64,000 nucleotides of DNA from Planctomycetota bacterium (GCA_014584345.1 JACTNB010000019.1:420698-484697), one strand, 5' to 3'; positions 26,322 to 35,627 are shown, counted from the stretch's first letter. Program-made: numbers and translations. Notes: a model not told the origin generated them from the sequence alone.

Positions 26322-26350
26322 AACAGGCACGGCAGAGCGCCGTGCCTGTT
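26322..26350. terminator. Bidirectional hairpin between convergent genes
   Basis: AACAGGCACGGC at 26322-26333 pairs perfectly over 12 bp with GCCGTGCCTGTT at 26339-26350 around a five-base loop. Only three T follow on the plus strand. Its position between the thioredoxin/YHS stop and the trpD stop supports a shared terminator. Confidence 0.75.
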
Positions 26351-26379
26351 TGCGTTGGGGAACTTAGACTCCAGGCAAC

Positions 26380-27405
26380 TCAGGCGACCTTCTGGGTGAA
26401 GTCGGCAAGTTCCTCGAGTTTCTGGCGTGCGAGGCCAGAGTCGATCGTGTCCCGGGCGATGCCGATTCCCTGCATCAACGTCTCGGCCTTGCCGGCCATC
26501 CATAATCCGGCAGCCGCGTTGACCACGACAATGTGCCGGGCGGGAAGTTCCGCACCGGCAAAAATCTGGCGTATCAAGAGCGCGCTTTCCTCGGCATTTT
26601 CGACCTGGATATCCGCCAGTTGAATCCGCGGCAGATTGAAATCCTCGGGTTGCAGCCGCAGCGGGGACACCTGTGTTCCTTCCACGAGATACAGGGAGGT
26701 GGGCCCCCAGAGCGCGATTTCATCGACCTCGTTGTTGCCACACAATACCAGTGAACGTGTCGTCCCCAGTTGCGCCAGCGCGAAGGCGAGTTTTTCGGCG
26801 AACTCATCGCGGATCGTCCCGAGGACCTGAAATTCGGCGGAGGCGGGATTCGTCAGCGGTCCCAGCATGTTGAAAAGCGTGCGCACGCCCAACGCCTTGC
26901 GGATCGGGCCGACGTTCTTCATGGCCTGATGCAACAGCGGAGCGAAGCAGAATCCCAATCCCGTCTGCTCCAGGCATTCATTCACCTGGGTGGGCGACAA
27001 ATTGATGTTGACCCCCAACTGTTCCAGCACATCGGCGGATCCGGAGGTGCTCGAGATCCCCCGGTTGCCGTGCTTGGCAACAGGCACGCCCGCCGCGGCG
27101 CAGACGATGGCGGCAGCGGTGCTGATGTTGAACGTCTTCAGGCCGGAACCCCCGGTGCCGCAGGTATCGAGGATGCCCGTGCCATCGTTGCGAATTCGAG
27201 TGGCCCGCTCGCGCATGGCGCGTGCGGCTCCGGCGAATTCGTCTGCTGTTTCTCCTCGGGCAGCGATGACACAGAGCAGTCCCGCGGTTTGCAATGGGTC
27301 GCATACCCCATCCATGATGGCACTTACCATGCCATGCATCTGCTCGGCGGAGAAACGCTTGCCCGCGATGGCATCCTGCAGCATGGTACGAAAAGAATCA
27401 CTCAT
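26380..27405 (-). CDS. trpD: Anthranilate phosphoribosyltransferase
   Basis: TrpD joins anthranilate to phosphoribosyl pyrophosphate, the second committed step of tryptophan synthesis. The 341-residue protein has the PRPP-binding motif DTCGTGGSGLKTFNIST, the anthranilate-site segment VAKHGNRGISS and FNMLGPLTNPA. The ATG at 27405 is preceded by GGAG, and the ORF upstream of it is the end of nth in another frame. The start overlaps the last eight bases of nth (ATGAGTGA), so translation is coupled. It is separate from trpF. Confidence 0.95.
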   Translation of the reverse strand: MSDSFRTMLQDAIAGKRFSAEQMHGMVSAIMDGVCDPLQTAGLLCVIAARGETADEFAGAARAMRERATRIRNDGTGILDTCGTGGSGLKTFNISTAAAIVCAAAGVPVAKHGNRGISSTSGSADVLEQLGVNINLSPTQVNECLEQTGLGFCFAPLLHQAMKNVGPIRKALGVRTLFNMLGPLTNPASAEFQVLGTIRDEFAEKLAFALAQLGTTRSLVLCGNNEVDEIALWGPTSLYLVEGTQVSPLRLQPEDFNLPRIQLADIQVENAEESALLIRQIFAGAELPARHIVVVNAAAGLWMAGKAETLMQGIGIARDTIDSGLARQKLEELADFTQKVA

Positions 27406-28165
27406 GAGGACTCCGTGCACTCCCGGGACGAACCGGTGTTTGAATTGCGGGCAAGCCGACGCGCTGACATACCGCCAGCAAGGGGCACTCCGGGCACTGG
27501 GGGCGACGCGCAATGCAAATTCGACGCCCATGATAAATCAGACGATGCGAGAAATCGATCCACTCACTGCGGGGCAGCAGGGCCATCAACTGCTGTTCGA
27601 TTTTCTCGGGTTGCGTCTGATCCGTCAGCCCCAATAGACGGGTGATGCGTTTAACATGGGTATCCACGACCACTCCGGTCGGTTTGCCGAACCAGACTCC
27701 CAGAACCACATTCGCGGTTTTGCGACCAACCCCGGGCAAGTGGCAGAGGGCATCCAGGTCTTCCGGAACCTGCCCCTTGTGGTGCTGCACCAACCCGCGT
27801 GCCATGCCGATCAGACTGTTGGCCTTGGCGCGAAAAAAGCCCAGCGAATGAATGATCGATTCCACTTCGCTCGGATCGGCCAAGGCCAGGGCATGGGCAT
27901 CCGGAAACCGCGCAAACAACACCGGCGTGACCTGATTCACCCGGTCATCCGTGCATTGTGCCGAGAGAATCGTTGCCGCCAGTAATTGAAAGGCATTTTC
28001 GTGAAGCAGCGCGCAGTTGACCTGGGGATAGGCTTTCTTCAACAGACGCAGCAACAGGCGAATCCGCTGGCTTGTTAACGGCGTCTGGAAATCGTCAGCC
28101 GCCCGCGCGGCGGAGGACCGAGCGCGAGGCGAACGGCGTTTTCCGGTGTTGCCGGGCTTGGGCAT
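27398..28165 (-). CDS. nth: Endonuclease III
   Basis: Endonuclease III removes oxidised pyrimidines and nicks abasic sites in base excision repair. This 255-residue protein has an approximately 30-residue basic extension before the family core, the helix-hairpin-helix LPGVGRKTANVVLG with the catalytic lysine, the catalytic aspartate in VVDTHVKRI, and a C-terminal [4Fe-4S] motif with cysteines spaced 6, 2 and 5 residues apart (C-IARRPQ-C-PE-C-PLLAV-C). The ATG at 28165 has AGGA about ten bases upstream. The reading frame continues upstream through rpsA, but that part is a shadow. It lies 23 bp after rpsA and overlaps trpD, suggesting an rpsA-nth-trpD transcription unit. Confidence 0.94.
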   Translation of the reverse strand: MPKPGNTGKRRSPRARSSAARAADDFQTPLTSQRIRLLLRLLKKAYPQVNCALLHENAFQLLAATILSAQCTDDRVNQVTPVLFARFPDAHALALADPSEVESIIHSLGFFRAKANSLIGMARGLVQHHKGQVPEDLDALCHLPGVGRKTANVVLGVWFGKPTGVVVDTHVKRITRLLGLTDQTQPEKIEQQLMALLPRSEWIDFSHRLIYHGRRICIARRPQCPECPLLAVCQRVGLPAIQTPVRPGSARSPHE

Positions 28166-28188
28166 CGAACGGCAATCCTCGCAGGAGA

Positions 28189-29973
28189 TTAATAATCCGC
28201 GGGATTCCCGAACAAGCCACCTCCCTTGCCGGTTCCGGTGCCTCCCTTGAGAGTCTGTCGACGTTTCAAATCGGCTTCGCGACGTAGTTGATCCTCGGCG
28301 GCACTGGCCTGCTCGGCGGCCAGTTCCTCGGGAGAGGGTCCTGGTTTCTGCTTTAGGGCCTTGACGGAAAGGGAGATTCTGCGTTTGTTCTTGTTGATTT
28401 CGAGTACCTGGGCTTCGGCTTCCTGTCCTTCCTTCAGCACTTCCTGCACATGATTGACGCGGCGGTAGTCGAGTTCGCTGATGTGCACCAGGCCCTCGAG
28501 ACCCGGTTCGATTTCCACGAACGCACCGAATTCGGTCACCTTCTTGACCAGTCCGCGCACCACGGTGTTCTTGGGATATTTCTGCTCCGCATAATCCCAG
28601 GGGTTGGTCACCAATTGCTTCATACCCAGGCTGATCTTCTTTTTCTCGCGATCCAGACTGAGGATTTTCACGTCGACCTGCTGCCCTGCCTGCAAGACAT
28701 CGGAGGGATGATTGACCCGCGTCCAACTCAGTTCGCGTACGTGGAGCAATCCATCGACGCCGCCGATATCAATAAAGGCACCATAATCCTTCAAGGTTTT
28801 GACGGTCCCGGTGCATTGATCGCCGACGGCCAGTCTTTCCCAGGCTTCGGCTTCAGAGGCATCGCGTTCTTCCTGCAGCAGGGCGCGCCGACTGAGGACC
28901 AGATTGCGTTTTTTGGGATTAACGTCCGTGACGCGAGCCAGCAGTTTCTGTCCAACAAACGGTTCGAGGTCGCCGATGAAGTACAAATCGACCTGGCCAG
29001 CGGGCATGAAGCCGCGTAACTGGCCCACCTGAACCTCCAGGCCCCCCTTGTTTGTTTTTTGCACGGAACATTCGATGGTCTGTCCGACGACGAGGGTATC
29101 CCAATCGCTGCTGGCGCGGTGCGCGCTACGAAGCAAGCCGAGCTGCACGATCCCTTCCGCGGGTTTGATGGTTTCGACGACGACTTCCAGTTTCGAGCCA
29201 ATTTCCGGGAGTTTCCCCTCCGCGAAGTGCCGTCGACTGAGAACGCCCGAGGCGCGATAACCGATGTCGACCAGGATGTTTTCCTCGTCGATGGATTCCA
29301 CGGTTCCCTTGAGCTTGGTGCCCGGTTCGAGTTCCGTTTCATCGAGAGGCATGCCAGGCGTAGGGGCCTGGGAATCCGCGGAGGCCGCGGCGGGAGCAAG
29401 TTGCGAAGCCTGCATCGCGGCGTTCAACTGCGATTCCAATTCGTCGTCAAGTTGATCGAGTTTTGGGATTTCCACGGGTCCCCGGGAAGGGACAGCTTCC
29501 GCCGAAGGGGCCGACTGTGCTACGTCCACCCCGCGAGGTTCCGGCTGTTCGGGCTGAGGAATCGAGGGGACGGCTTTGGCTTCCGTGGATGCGCGTGTCG
29601 GATTAAGTTGAATTTTCCGTGCAGGTGCCGCTTCGGGAACAGACTCGCCGGGGGAGACGGGCTGCTCGACCTGAATACCGGGAGTTTCCGCACACGCAGC
29701 CTCCACCGTTTCGGCAACAGGGAGTTCGGCTGTCGGAGCCTCAAGTTCGGCAGCCATCGCCACCTGGGGGATGCCAGCCTCCGCGGGGGTTTCGCCGGTT
29801 TCCGCCGCAGGTTCGAGCGGTGGCGTTGCGGTTGCCTCGGGCTCCTCTCGAACCGGTGTGGGCTGCGGGGCAGCCTCTGCCGTGGCAGGAGATACGATGT
29901 CAGCCCCCTGAAGATTCTCGACGTTTTGATTGTCGGGAGTCAGGTCCGAAGTCGCTTGTTCTTCCAAACTCAT
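28189..29973 (-). CDS. rpsA: Ribosomal protein S1-like, four S1 domains with long acidic N-terminus
   Basis: The 594-residue protein has an N-terminal region of about 220 residues rich in Glu, Pro and Ala with no fold visible, then four S1 RNA-binding repeats: about 225-290 (GTKLKGTVESIDEENILVDI), 295-385, 390-470 (GTVKTLKDYGAFIDIGGVDG) and 475-555 (GLVKKVTEFGAFVEIEPGLE). Repeats three and four are the best conserved. E. coli S1 has six repeats, so this is a shorter S1 with an unusual leader. A basic tail with QTLKGGTGTGKGGG ends it. It is expected to bind mRNA on the 30S subunit. The ATG at 29973 was chosen over one at 30042 because the first residues upstream lack conservation. Confidence 0.88.
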   Translation of the reverse strand: MSLEEQATSDLTPDNQNVENLQGADIVSPATAEAAPQPTPVREEPEATATPPLEPAAETGETPAEAGIPQVAMAAELEAPTAELPVAETVEAACAETPGIQVEQPVSPGESVPEAAPARKIQLNPTRASTEAKAVPSIPQPEQPEPRGVDVAQSAPSAEAVPSRGPVEIPKLDQLDDELESQLNAAMQASQLAPAAASADSQAPTPGMPLDETELEPGTKLKGTVESIDEENILVDIGYRASGVLSRRHFAEGKLPEIGSKLEVVVETIKPAEGIVQLGLLRSAHRASSDWDTLVVGQTIECSVQKTNKGGLEVQVGQLRGFMPAGQVDLYFIGDLEPFVGQKLLARVTDVNPKKRNLVLSRRALLQEERDASEAEAWERLAVGDQCTGTVKTLKDYGAFIDIGGVDGLLHVRELSWTRVNHPSDVLQAGQQVDVKILSLDREKKKISLGMKQLVTNPWDYAEQKYPKNTVVRGLVKKVTEFGAFVEIEPGLEGLVHISELDYRRVNHVQEVLKEGQEAEAQVLEINKNKRRISLSVKALKQKPGPSPEELAAEQASAAEDQLRREADLKRRQTLKGGTGTGKGGGLFGNPADY

Positions 29974-30265
29974 AGGTCTTCTAAATCTGTCGTCAACAAC
30001 GCGGAAACGAAACGGCCGGGCCAGAATGTCCCGCCCGGACAATGGATTTTCCCTGTCCCTGGAACTTGATATCCGCTTAGGGACATCGACCGGATTTTAT
30101 CAAGCCGGAATTTAACAAGGAAACAGTACCAGCGTAAAACTCGACGGATTTTGGAAAATCCTTTTTTTGTGAAGCCAGGTAAAAATGGGAGGAATACGGT
30201 CGCATCGTGCGAGAAACCGCCCGGCGACACACTGCCTAATAATGGGGGCGAGGCCGTCGTTGGCG

Positions 30266-31012
30266 TCAGCCCTGGTCGCAATTTTCGTACAATCCCGAGC
30301 CGACGCGGACGAGCGTGGCTCCTTCTTCGACGGCAATTTCGAAATCATTCGTCATGCCCATCGATAGTTCCCGGAGAGGCATTCGTTCCGGGAGTTGTTC
30401 CCGCATGCGGTCGCGCAATTCCCGGAGTCCCCGAAAGACCGCGCGGATGGCCGGTTGATCGCTGGTATAAGGGGCCATCGTCATCAATCCCGTGATATCG
30501 AGGTGCTGGAAATCGGCCAGTTCGGGAATAGCCAGAGTCACTTGTTCGGGGGTAAAACCGCTTTTGGTGGTTTCCCCCGACACATTCACCTGCAGCAGAA
30601 TTTTTGGTCGCAACGCCATCTCGTCCGCCAGTCGGTCGAGATGCGAGAGCAGTTTCAGGGAATCGGCGGAGTGAATACAGGTGGCCAGTTCAAGCATATG
30701 GCGAGCCTTGTTACGCTGCAATTGGCCAATCAGATGCCAGCGGATGTCGTTAAAGCCGTATTCTTCGAGGAATACCTGTTGGCGTGCCTGCAGTTGCTGG
30801 GGGCGGTTTTCGCCGAAGTCGCGTTCTCCCAGGGCATACAGCGCCTGAATCCAGTCCGGTTGGGCGTATTTCGTGACTGCAACCAGTTGGGGGAGCGGAT
30901 CGGTGCGTCCCGCCCTGTCGTGGGCGGCGGCAATCGTCTCTCGAACCGCGCGGAGATTGCAGTCCACGATGTTCAGGAGTTGCGGCGTGGGAGGTGTTTT
31001 CATAGCCGGCAT
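30266..31012 (-). CDS. yggS: YggS-family pyridoxal phosphate homeostasis protein
   Basis: Members of this family bind PLP and keep its free level balanced; they resemble the barrel of alanine racemase but lack its second domain. The 248-residue protein has the PLP lysine in QLVAVTKYAQPDWI, then ERDFGENRPQQLQ, WHLIGQLQRNK, LLQVNVSGETTKSGF, ITGLMTMAPYT and the phosphate-binding end LSMGMTNDFEIAVEEGATLVR. These are the classic family motifs in order. The start is uncertain: 31012 or the ATG at 31003 both fit, and neither has a strong ribosome binding site; the frame is open to 31078. It is divergent from prs. Confidence 0.92.
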   Translation of the reverse strand: MPAMKTPPTPQLLNIVDCNLRAVRETIAAAHDRAGRTDPLPQLVAVTKYAQPDWIQALYALGERDFGENRPQQLQARQQVFLEEYGFNDIRWHLIGQLQRNKARHMLELATCIHSADSLKLLSHLDRLADEMALRPKILLQVNVSGETTKSGFTPEQVTLAIPELADFQHLDITGLMTMAPYTSDQPAIRAVFRGLRELRDRMREQLPERMPLRELSMGMTNDFEIAVEEGATLVRVGSGLYENCDQG

Positions 31013-31260
31013 CGATTCCGTAAACAGAAGGGGCGAACATGGGGGAGTCTTTCCCTCCCGGGTGGTCCATGAAGTCATGATAACCGCGAACTCGTTATTC
31101 CGCTGACTTGAAAATTATCCGGTTGATCAGAAAAATCAAAGGGAGGAGAAAATAGGCATCCCCGCATCCCACGATGGATTCGCCCCCCGGCGGTAGCCCG
31201 CCGCTTACTCCGCTGCGGCGGAGACCGTTCCCTAAAAGTTCCCGAAAGCATGCCAATTCG

Positions 31261-32208
31261 ATGTATGACCAACTCAGTTTGTTAAGCGGTCGTGCCAACC
31301 AGCCTTTGGCCCTGGAAGTAGCCGCTTACCTGGGCGTGGAATTGGCATCCGCAACCATTTCCAATTTTCCCGATGGGGAATTGAGTATCCGGCTGGAACA
31401 AAATGTGCGTGGCCGCGATGTCTTCATCGTGCAGCCGACCAGCCCCCCCGTGAATGATCACCTGATGGAGTTGTTGATTCTGATCGATGCGTGCAAGCGT
31501 GCCAGTGCGGAGCGGATCACGTGCGTAATCCCCTATTTCGGATACGCCCGGCAGGATCGCAAGGATGCGGGCCGGGTGCCGATCACGGCAAAACTCGTGG
31601 CGAATCTGATCACGGAGGCCGGGGCGGATCGCGTGCTGACCGTCGATTTGCATGCCGCTCAGATTCAAGGTTTTTTTGACGTACCGGTGGACCATTTATA
31701 TGCAGCCCCTGTACTCGACCAATACATACAATCGCTGGAACTTTCGGTGGATCAACTGGTGGTGATGAGCCCGGACGAAGGGAGCATCAAACGGGCCTTG
31801 CAGCATGTGGATAATCTGGGTGGATCACTAGTGATCGTGGATAAGCGCCGCAGCAGTGCCACGGAGACCCGGCAGGCCAATCTGATTGGTGGTCCGATCG
31901 AGGGCAAGACAGTTGTGATCTTTGATGATATGATTGCCACGGCCGGATCGATATGCGGTGCAGCCCGAGTGGCCCGTCAGCATGGGGCACGGGACGTCTT
32001 TGTGTGTGCCACCCATGGAGTCCTGTGTGGACAGGCTTCGGAACGCCTGGCGGAAGCGCCGGTGCACGAGGTGATTGTGACAAACAGCATCGCGCAACCG
32101 CCGGAACATCAGTTTTCCAAACTGAAAATCGTGACTATTGCCCCGTTGCTCGGCGAGGCGATTCGCAGGATTCACCGCAATGAATCGGTCAGCTATTTGT
32201 TCGCTTAA
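31261..32208 (+). CDS. prs: Ribose-phosphate pyrophosphokinase
   Basis: Prs makes PRPP from ribose 5-phosphate and ATP, feeding purine, pyrimidine, histidine and tryptophan synthesis. The 315-residue length is standard. Motifs: NFPDGELSIRLEQNVRG at the N-terminus, PYFGYARQDRK (flexible catalytic loop region), the signature VDLHAAQIQGFFDVPVDHL and the PRPP loop VVIFDDMIATAGS. The ATG at 31261 was chosen by length and by the start of similarity; a frame extending to 31174 carries only low-complexity residues. A small hairpin CTCCGC-TGCG-GCGGAG lies in the leader at 31208-31223. Confidence 0.95.
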   Translation: MYDQLSLLSGRANQPLALEVAAYLGVELASATISNFPDGELSIRLEQNVRGRDVFIVQPTSPPVNDHLMELLILIDACKRASAERITCVIPYFGYARQDRKDAGRVPITAKLVANLITEAGADRVLTVDLHAAQIQGFFDVPVDHLYAAPVLDQYIQSLELSVDQLVVMSPDEGSIKRALQHVDNLGGSLVIVDKRRSSATETRQANLIGGPIEGKTVVIFDDMIATAGSICGAARVARQHGARDVFVCATHGVLCGQASERLAEAPVHEVIVTNSIAQPPEHQFSKLKIVTIAPLLGEAIRRIHRNESVSYLFA

Positions 32209-32402
32209 AATGTATAGGCAGGATTGACTCCCGTGATCGCGGTGGGGCATGACGGACGTTGGAACGTGCGCCTGTCTTGGCGGCCCCGGCTTTAGTTGCG
32301 AAGACGTGGCGGATGAAAAAATGGCCCGAACGGCCCGAGGTATCTCTCGCCAGAGGCTTCGGAAGAATGAATCAGGATACAGGACGAAGTCGGAAGGATC
32401 TC

Positions 32403-33971
32403 ATGACGCCCGTCGAAGAACATAACTCGCCGGTATTCAATGCCCTGATTGCCGCTGCCGCGTTTGTGGTGGTGGTATCGGGGATATACGCGGCCCGGAT
32501 TATTGTCATTCCGTTTTTACTGGCGATTTTTATCGCGGTGATCCTGTCGGCGATCCTTTCCTGGTTGCGGGAGCGGGGGATAAAAACCTCGGTTGCGGTC
32601 ACGCTGATGATCCTGATCCTGGGGACGATGGGGACGCTGATGGTGGCAGTGGTGGGAGCCTCGGTGAACGAGTTGGTGCGTAAACTGCCACAGATCAATC
32701 AGGCCGTGAAAGCCCAGGAGGAGAAATATTCCCGCTGGCTCGAGGAACACGGAATTTCACTCGATCGCAAGGAAAAGAGCGAGACTCCCGCTCAAACGCT
32801 GGATATCTACGTTCCGGGACTCGTGCCGGCTCCCGAAAAAACGACTACCGATACCCCTTCACCCCTCGTCCCGGAGGGCCTTCCCGGTCCCGTGGAAGTC
32901 GAGCCTAAGGCGCAACCTTTGGAGAAACCGGAGCCCTCGACCGAGGTGAAGCGGGAAAGTGACGGGATTCCCACTCCCGAGACATCCGAGGAGTCATCAG
33001 GACCGCCAGTCCCCACGCCTGCCGCCGAGAGTGACAGCGCGGTGGAGGAACCGTCTGGGAGCGAACCGGTTTCGACTCCGAGTACCGATGCAAAACCGGT
33101 CCAGGAAGCCGCGCCCCCTGCCGCCGAATTACCATTGCCCACCTTCGAGGAGGCCCCCAGCTTCGAGTTGCTGGCGCCGAATTATATTTTTGGTCAGCAA
33201 AAGCATGTAATCAAGTTGTTGCCGAGCACGGAATCGGGCGAAATCCGTTCCCCGTACAGCGGGTTTCTGGGGAATTACACTCCCGTGATGATTTTCCGGT
33301 CTTTCCTGGACAGCGTCATGGGCATGTTCAACTACGCGTTGATCGTGTTTCTGATGTTGTTGTTCCTGTTGCTGGAATGGTCACGATTTGGGCAGAAGCT
33401 GGAAACACTGCCGGGGGACACGCAATCGCACGTCGCCCAGGTAACGGAAATTCTGGCTTCGATACGGCGTTACATGTTGATCAAGACCATGGTGAGTCTA
33501 TTAACGGGGTTGCTGATTACCATCTGGCTGCTGTTGATGGGAACCAGTTATGCGCTGTTGTGGGGGACGGTGGCCTTTCTGTTCAACTACATTCCGACCA
33601 TTGGCTCGATTATCGCCGGTATTGTGCCCACGTTGTTCGTGCTGGTGGATCAGGGCCCCATCGAAGCCTTGTGGGTCGCGGTGGCTTTCCTGGTGGTCAA
33701 TTTCCTGATCGGTAACGTGCTGGAACCGCGGATCATGGGTGAGGGACTGGGGCTTTCGACCTTTGTGGTCTTTCTCTCGCTGGTGTTCTGGGGGTTTGTG
33801 TTGGGGCCCGTGGGGATGCTGCTGGCCGTCCCCTTGACGATGGCCATTAAAATCGCACTGGGCAGCGACGAACGGACCCGTTGGATTTCCGTGTTGCTGG
33901 GCTCCGGCAAGGGATTGGACATGCCTGAAAAAAGTGTGATCCAGGCTGGCTGCGACCGCAGCGGAGGATAA
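32403..33971 (+). CDS. AI-2E family (PerM-type) membrane transporter with acidic Pro-rich insertion
   Basis: A 522-residue member of the AI-2E exporter/UPF0118 family. The first helices (VFNALIAAAAFVVVVSGIYAAR and PFLLAIFIAVILSAIL) fit the family start, and the last third has GTVAFLFNYIPTIGSIIAGI and LEPRIMGEGLGLSTFVVFLSLVFWGF, the diagnostic C-terminal motifs. Between them (about 120-270) lies an unusual hydrophilic stretch rich in Pro, Glu, Ser and Thr with no family match. Substrates of this family range from autoinducer-2 to ions; none can be assigned. The ATG at 32403 has GGAAGGA upstream; the frame begins further up at 32259. It is followed by the HIT gene 75 bp later. Confidence 0.85.
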   Translation: MTPVEEHNSPVFNALIAAAAFVVVVSGIYAARIIVIPFLLAIFIAVILSAILSWLRERGIKTSVAVTLMILILGTMGTLMVAVVGASVNELVRKLPQINQAVKAQEEKYSRWLEEHGISLDRKEKSETPAQTLDIYVPGLVPAPEKTTTDTPSPLVPEGLPGPVEVEPKAQPLEKPEPSTEVKRESDGIPTPETSEESSGPPVPTPAAESDSAVEEPSGSEPVSTPSTDAKPVQEAAPPAAELPLPTFEEAPSFELLAPNYIFGQQKHVIKLLPSTESGEIRSPYSGFLGNYTPVMIFRSFLDSVMGMFNYALIVFLMLLFLLLEWSRFGQKLETLPGDTQSHVAQVTEILASIRRYMLIKTMVSLLTGLLITIWLLLMGTSYALLWGTVAFLFNYIPTIGSIIAGIVPTLFVLVDQGPIEALWVAVAFLVVNFLIGNVLEPRIMGEGLGLSTFVVFLSLVFWGFVLGPVGMLLAVPLTMAIKIALGSDERTRWISVLLGSGKGLDMPEKSVIQAGCDRSGG

Positions 33972-34046
33972 TATGATCTCCAGGATCAGGAACACCGCGG
34001 CGAAGATGCAGCCTTGTCGCGGCTAGACTCGTGAAGGAGAGTGGCG

Positions 34047-34388
34047 ATGGAGAAGACAATTTTTGCCCGTATTATCGATCGGGAAATTCCGGCGGATATT
34101 GTATACGAGGACGATTTGGCCTTGGCCTTTCGCGATATCAACCCCCAGGCCCCCGTGCACATCCTGGTGATCCCCAAGCAGCCGATTGCCTCGCTGGCGG
34201 ATTGCGGCGACACGGATGGCGCGTTATTGGGGCATTTACTGCTGGTCCTGCGGCGATTGGCGGAAGAAGAGGGGTTGACCGGCGGTTATCGCACCGTGCT
34301 GAACACAGGACGCGATGGAGGCCAGGAAGTACCCCACCTGCATTTCCACCTGCTGGGACGCCGCACGATGAAATGGCCTCCCGGGTAA
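34047..34388 (+). CDS. HIT-family (HinT-like) nucleotide-binding hydrolase
   Basis: A 113-residue protein with the histidine triad HLHFHLLG (His-x-His-x-His) near residue 102, which hydrolyses nucleoside phosphoramidates or related compounds in HinT proteins. The N-terminal EKTIFARIIDREIPADIVYED and the middle AFRDINPQAPVHILVIPK match the family throughout, and length is standard. The ATG at 34047 was preferred to the GTG at 34041 because GAAGGAGA ends just before the latter and is ideally spaced for the former. It sits downstream of the AI-2E-type transporter. Confidence 0.94.
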   Translation: MEKTIFARIIDREIPADIVYEDDLALAFRDINPQAPVHILVIPKQPIASLADCGDTDGALLGHLLLVLRRLAEEEGLTGGYRTVLNTGRDGGQEVPHLHFHLLGRRTMKWPPG

Positions 34389-34449
34389 GTCGTCGGCCGC
34401 CTCCCGCTTCCCCTGCAAGATTACTTCCACATTCCCAGGAACACATGCC

Positions 34450-35556
34450 ATGATCGCCGTTAAATCTGTGTTGCGCGTGCTGTTGGTTGTTGCTGTCCTC
34501 TCATTGCTTGAGCGGAGCCAACCCGTCGGAATTCACGCAGCAGATCCGAACCAGGGAGAGGCGCGCCGGGTGGACCTGGGAGATGGCGTTTCGCTCGATG
34601 TGGTGTTTCTGCCGCCGGGCAAGTTCATGATGGGGAGCAGCCCCGAGGAGAAGGCCTGGGCCACGGGGCCCGAAGGAGGCGCCACCCCGGGAACGGTTCG
34701 GGAATCGTACGAAGGGGAAGCCCCCCGCCCGATGCGTGTCGCGGAGGGATTCTGGATCGGGCGAACGGAGGTGACCGTGGGACAGTTTCGGCGGTTCGTC
34801 CAGGAGACCGGCTACCTCACGGATGCGGAGCAGCCTGAGGGAACGTCGCACTGTTACGATCCCGATTGGGTCATGGTGGCGATCGGTCCGCCGCATCCCT
34901 GGGTTGCAATGCCCAACAAAAGCTGGCGGGACCCGAATTTTCCCTTTCGCGTGCAGGAGCATCACCCCGTGGTCAGCGTGAGCTGGAATGATGGCCGGGC
35001 CTTCTGCCGCTGGCTGACCGAACGGGAGCGGAAAGCAGGTCGACTGCCGCTCGGCCTAGAATTCCGACTCCCCACCGAGGCGGAATGGGAATACGCTTGC
35101 CGTGGCGGCAGTCAGGAAAGCTGGCGTTTCTGGTGGGGGAACGACTTCATGGAGGGGGAAGGTCGGCTGAATATTTCAGCGGTCGATTTTCTGCCGGGAC
35201 GCAACAAAATCTGGCCTTTGGCCAATGCTCCCTGGAGTGACGGATACGCCTTCGTCTCTCCGGTTGATCATTACGGCGAACGGGGGCGCAACGGATTTGG
35301 TCTGGCGGACATGTGCGGCGGTGTGTGGGAAATCGTCCTCGATCACTTCGATCCCACGGGGGGGCATCAAGAGTTACACGGGGTGACCGCACCGGCGACT
35401 CTGGCGGACATTCGCCCGGTTTGCAGGGGCGGAAACTACTTTGATGTTCCCGGCAACGCCCGGTGCGCGGTCCGCCTGGGTCTCCGTGGCGCCAGCTATT
35501 CGGATTCCCGCGACGGCTTCCGCATCTGCCTGGGCGTCCCCCGGGAGCATAAGTAA
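34450..35556 (+). CDS. Exported SUMF1/formylglycine-generating-enzyme-fold protein, no copper-binding cysteine pair seen
   Basis: A 368-residue protein with an N-terminal signal segment (LRVLLVVAVLSLLERSQPVGIHA). The FGE-sulfatase fold is clear: FLPPGKFMMGSSPEE, FWIGRTEVTVGQFRRFVQETGY, HHPVVSVSWNDGRAFCRWL, RLPTEAEWEYACRGG, GFGLADMCGGVWEIV and RDGFRIC. In true formylglycine-generating enzymes two cysteines in the segment before RCAxR bind copper and do the oxidation; here that segment reads CRGGNYFDVPGNARCAVRL, and the equivalents are not cysteine. I therefore expect a binding or other enzymatic role rather than sulfatase activation. The gene follows the HIT gene by 61 bp and may be co-transcribed. 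Confidence 0.82.
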   Translation: MIAVKSVLRVLLVVAVLSLLERSQPVGIHAADPNQGEARRVDLGDGVSLDVVFLPPGKFMMGSSPEEKAWATGPEGGATPGTVRESYEGEAPRPMRVAEGFWIGRTEVTVGQFRRFVQETGYLTDAEQPEGTSHCYDPDWVMVAIGPPHPWVAMPNKSWRDPNFPFRVQEHHPVVSVSWNDGRAFCRWLTERERKAGRLPLGLEFRLPTEAEWEYACRGGSQESWRFWWGNDFMEGEGRLNISAVDFLPGRNKIWPLANAPWSDGYAFVSPVDHYGERGRNGFGLADMCGGVWEIVLDHFDPTGGHQELHGVTAPATLADIRPVCRGGNYFDVPGNARCAVRLGLRGASYSDSRDGFRICLGVPREHK

Positions 35557-35627
35557 CCTCTCGGGAAGCCCCTCCGCAGCTGGCGCCGGCGGCTCGGATA
35601 CAACCGCCGCGGCGAGGTGTTCTGGGG

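Noticed and set aside
34450..35556. Annotation as a true formylglycine-generating enzyme
   Set aside because: The fold is right, but the two copper-binding cysteines needed for the reaction are not seen.
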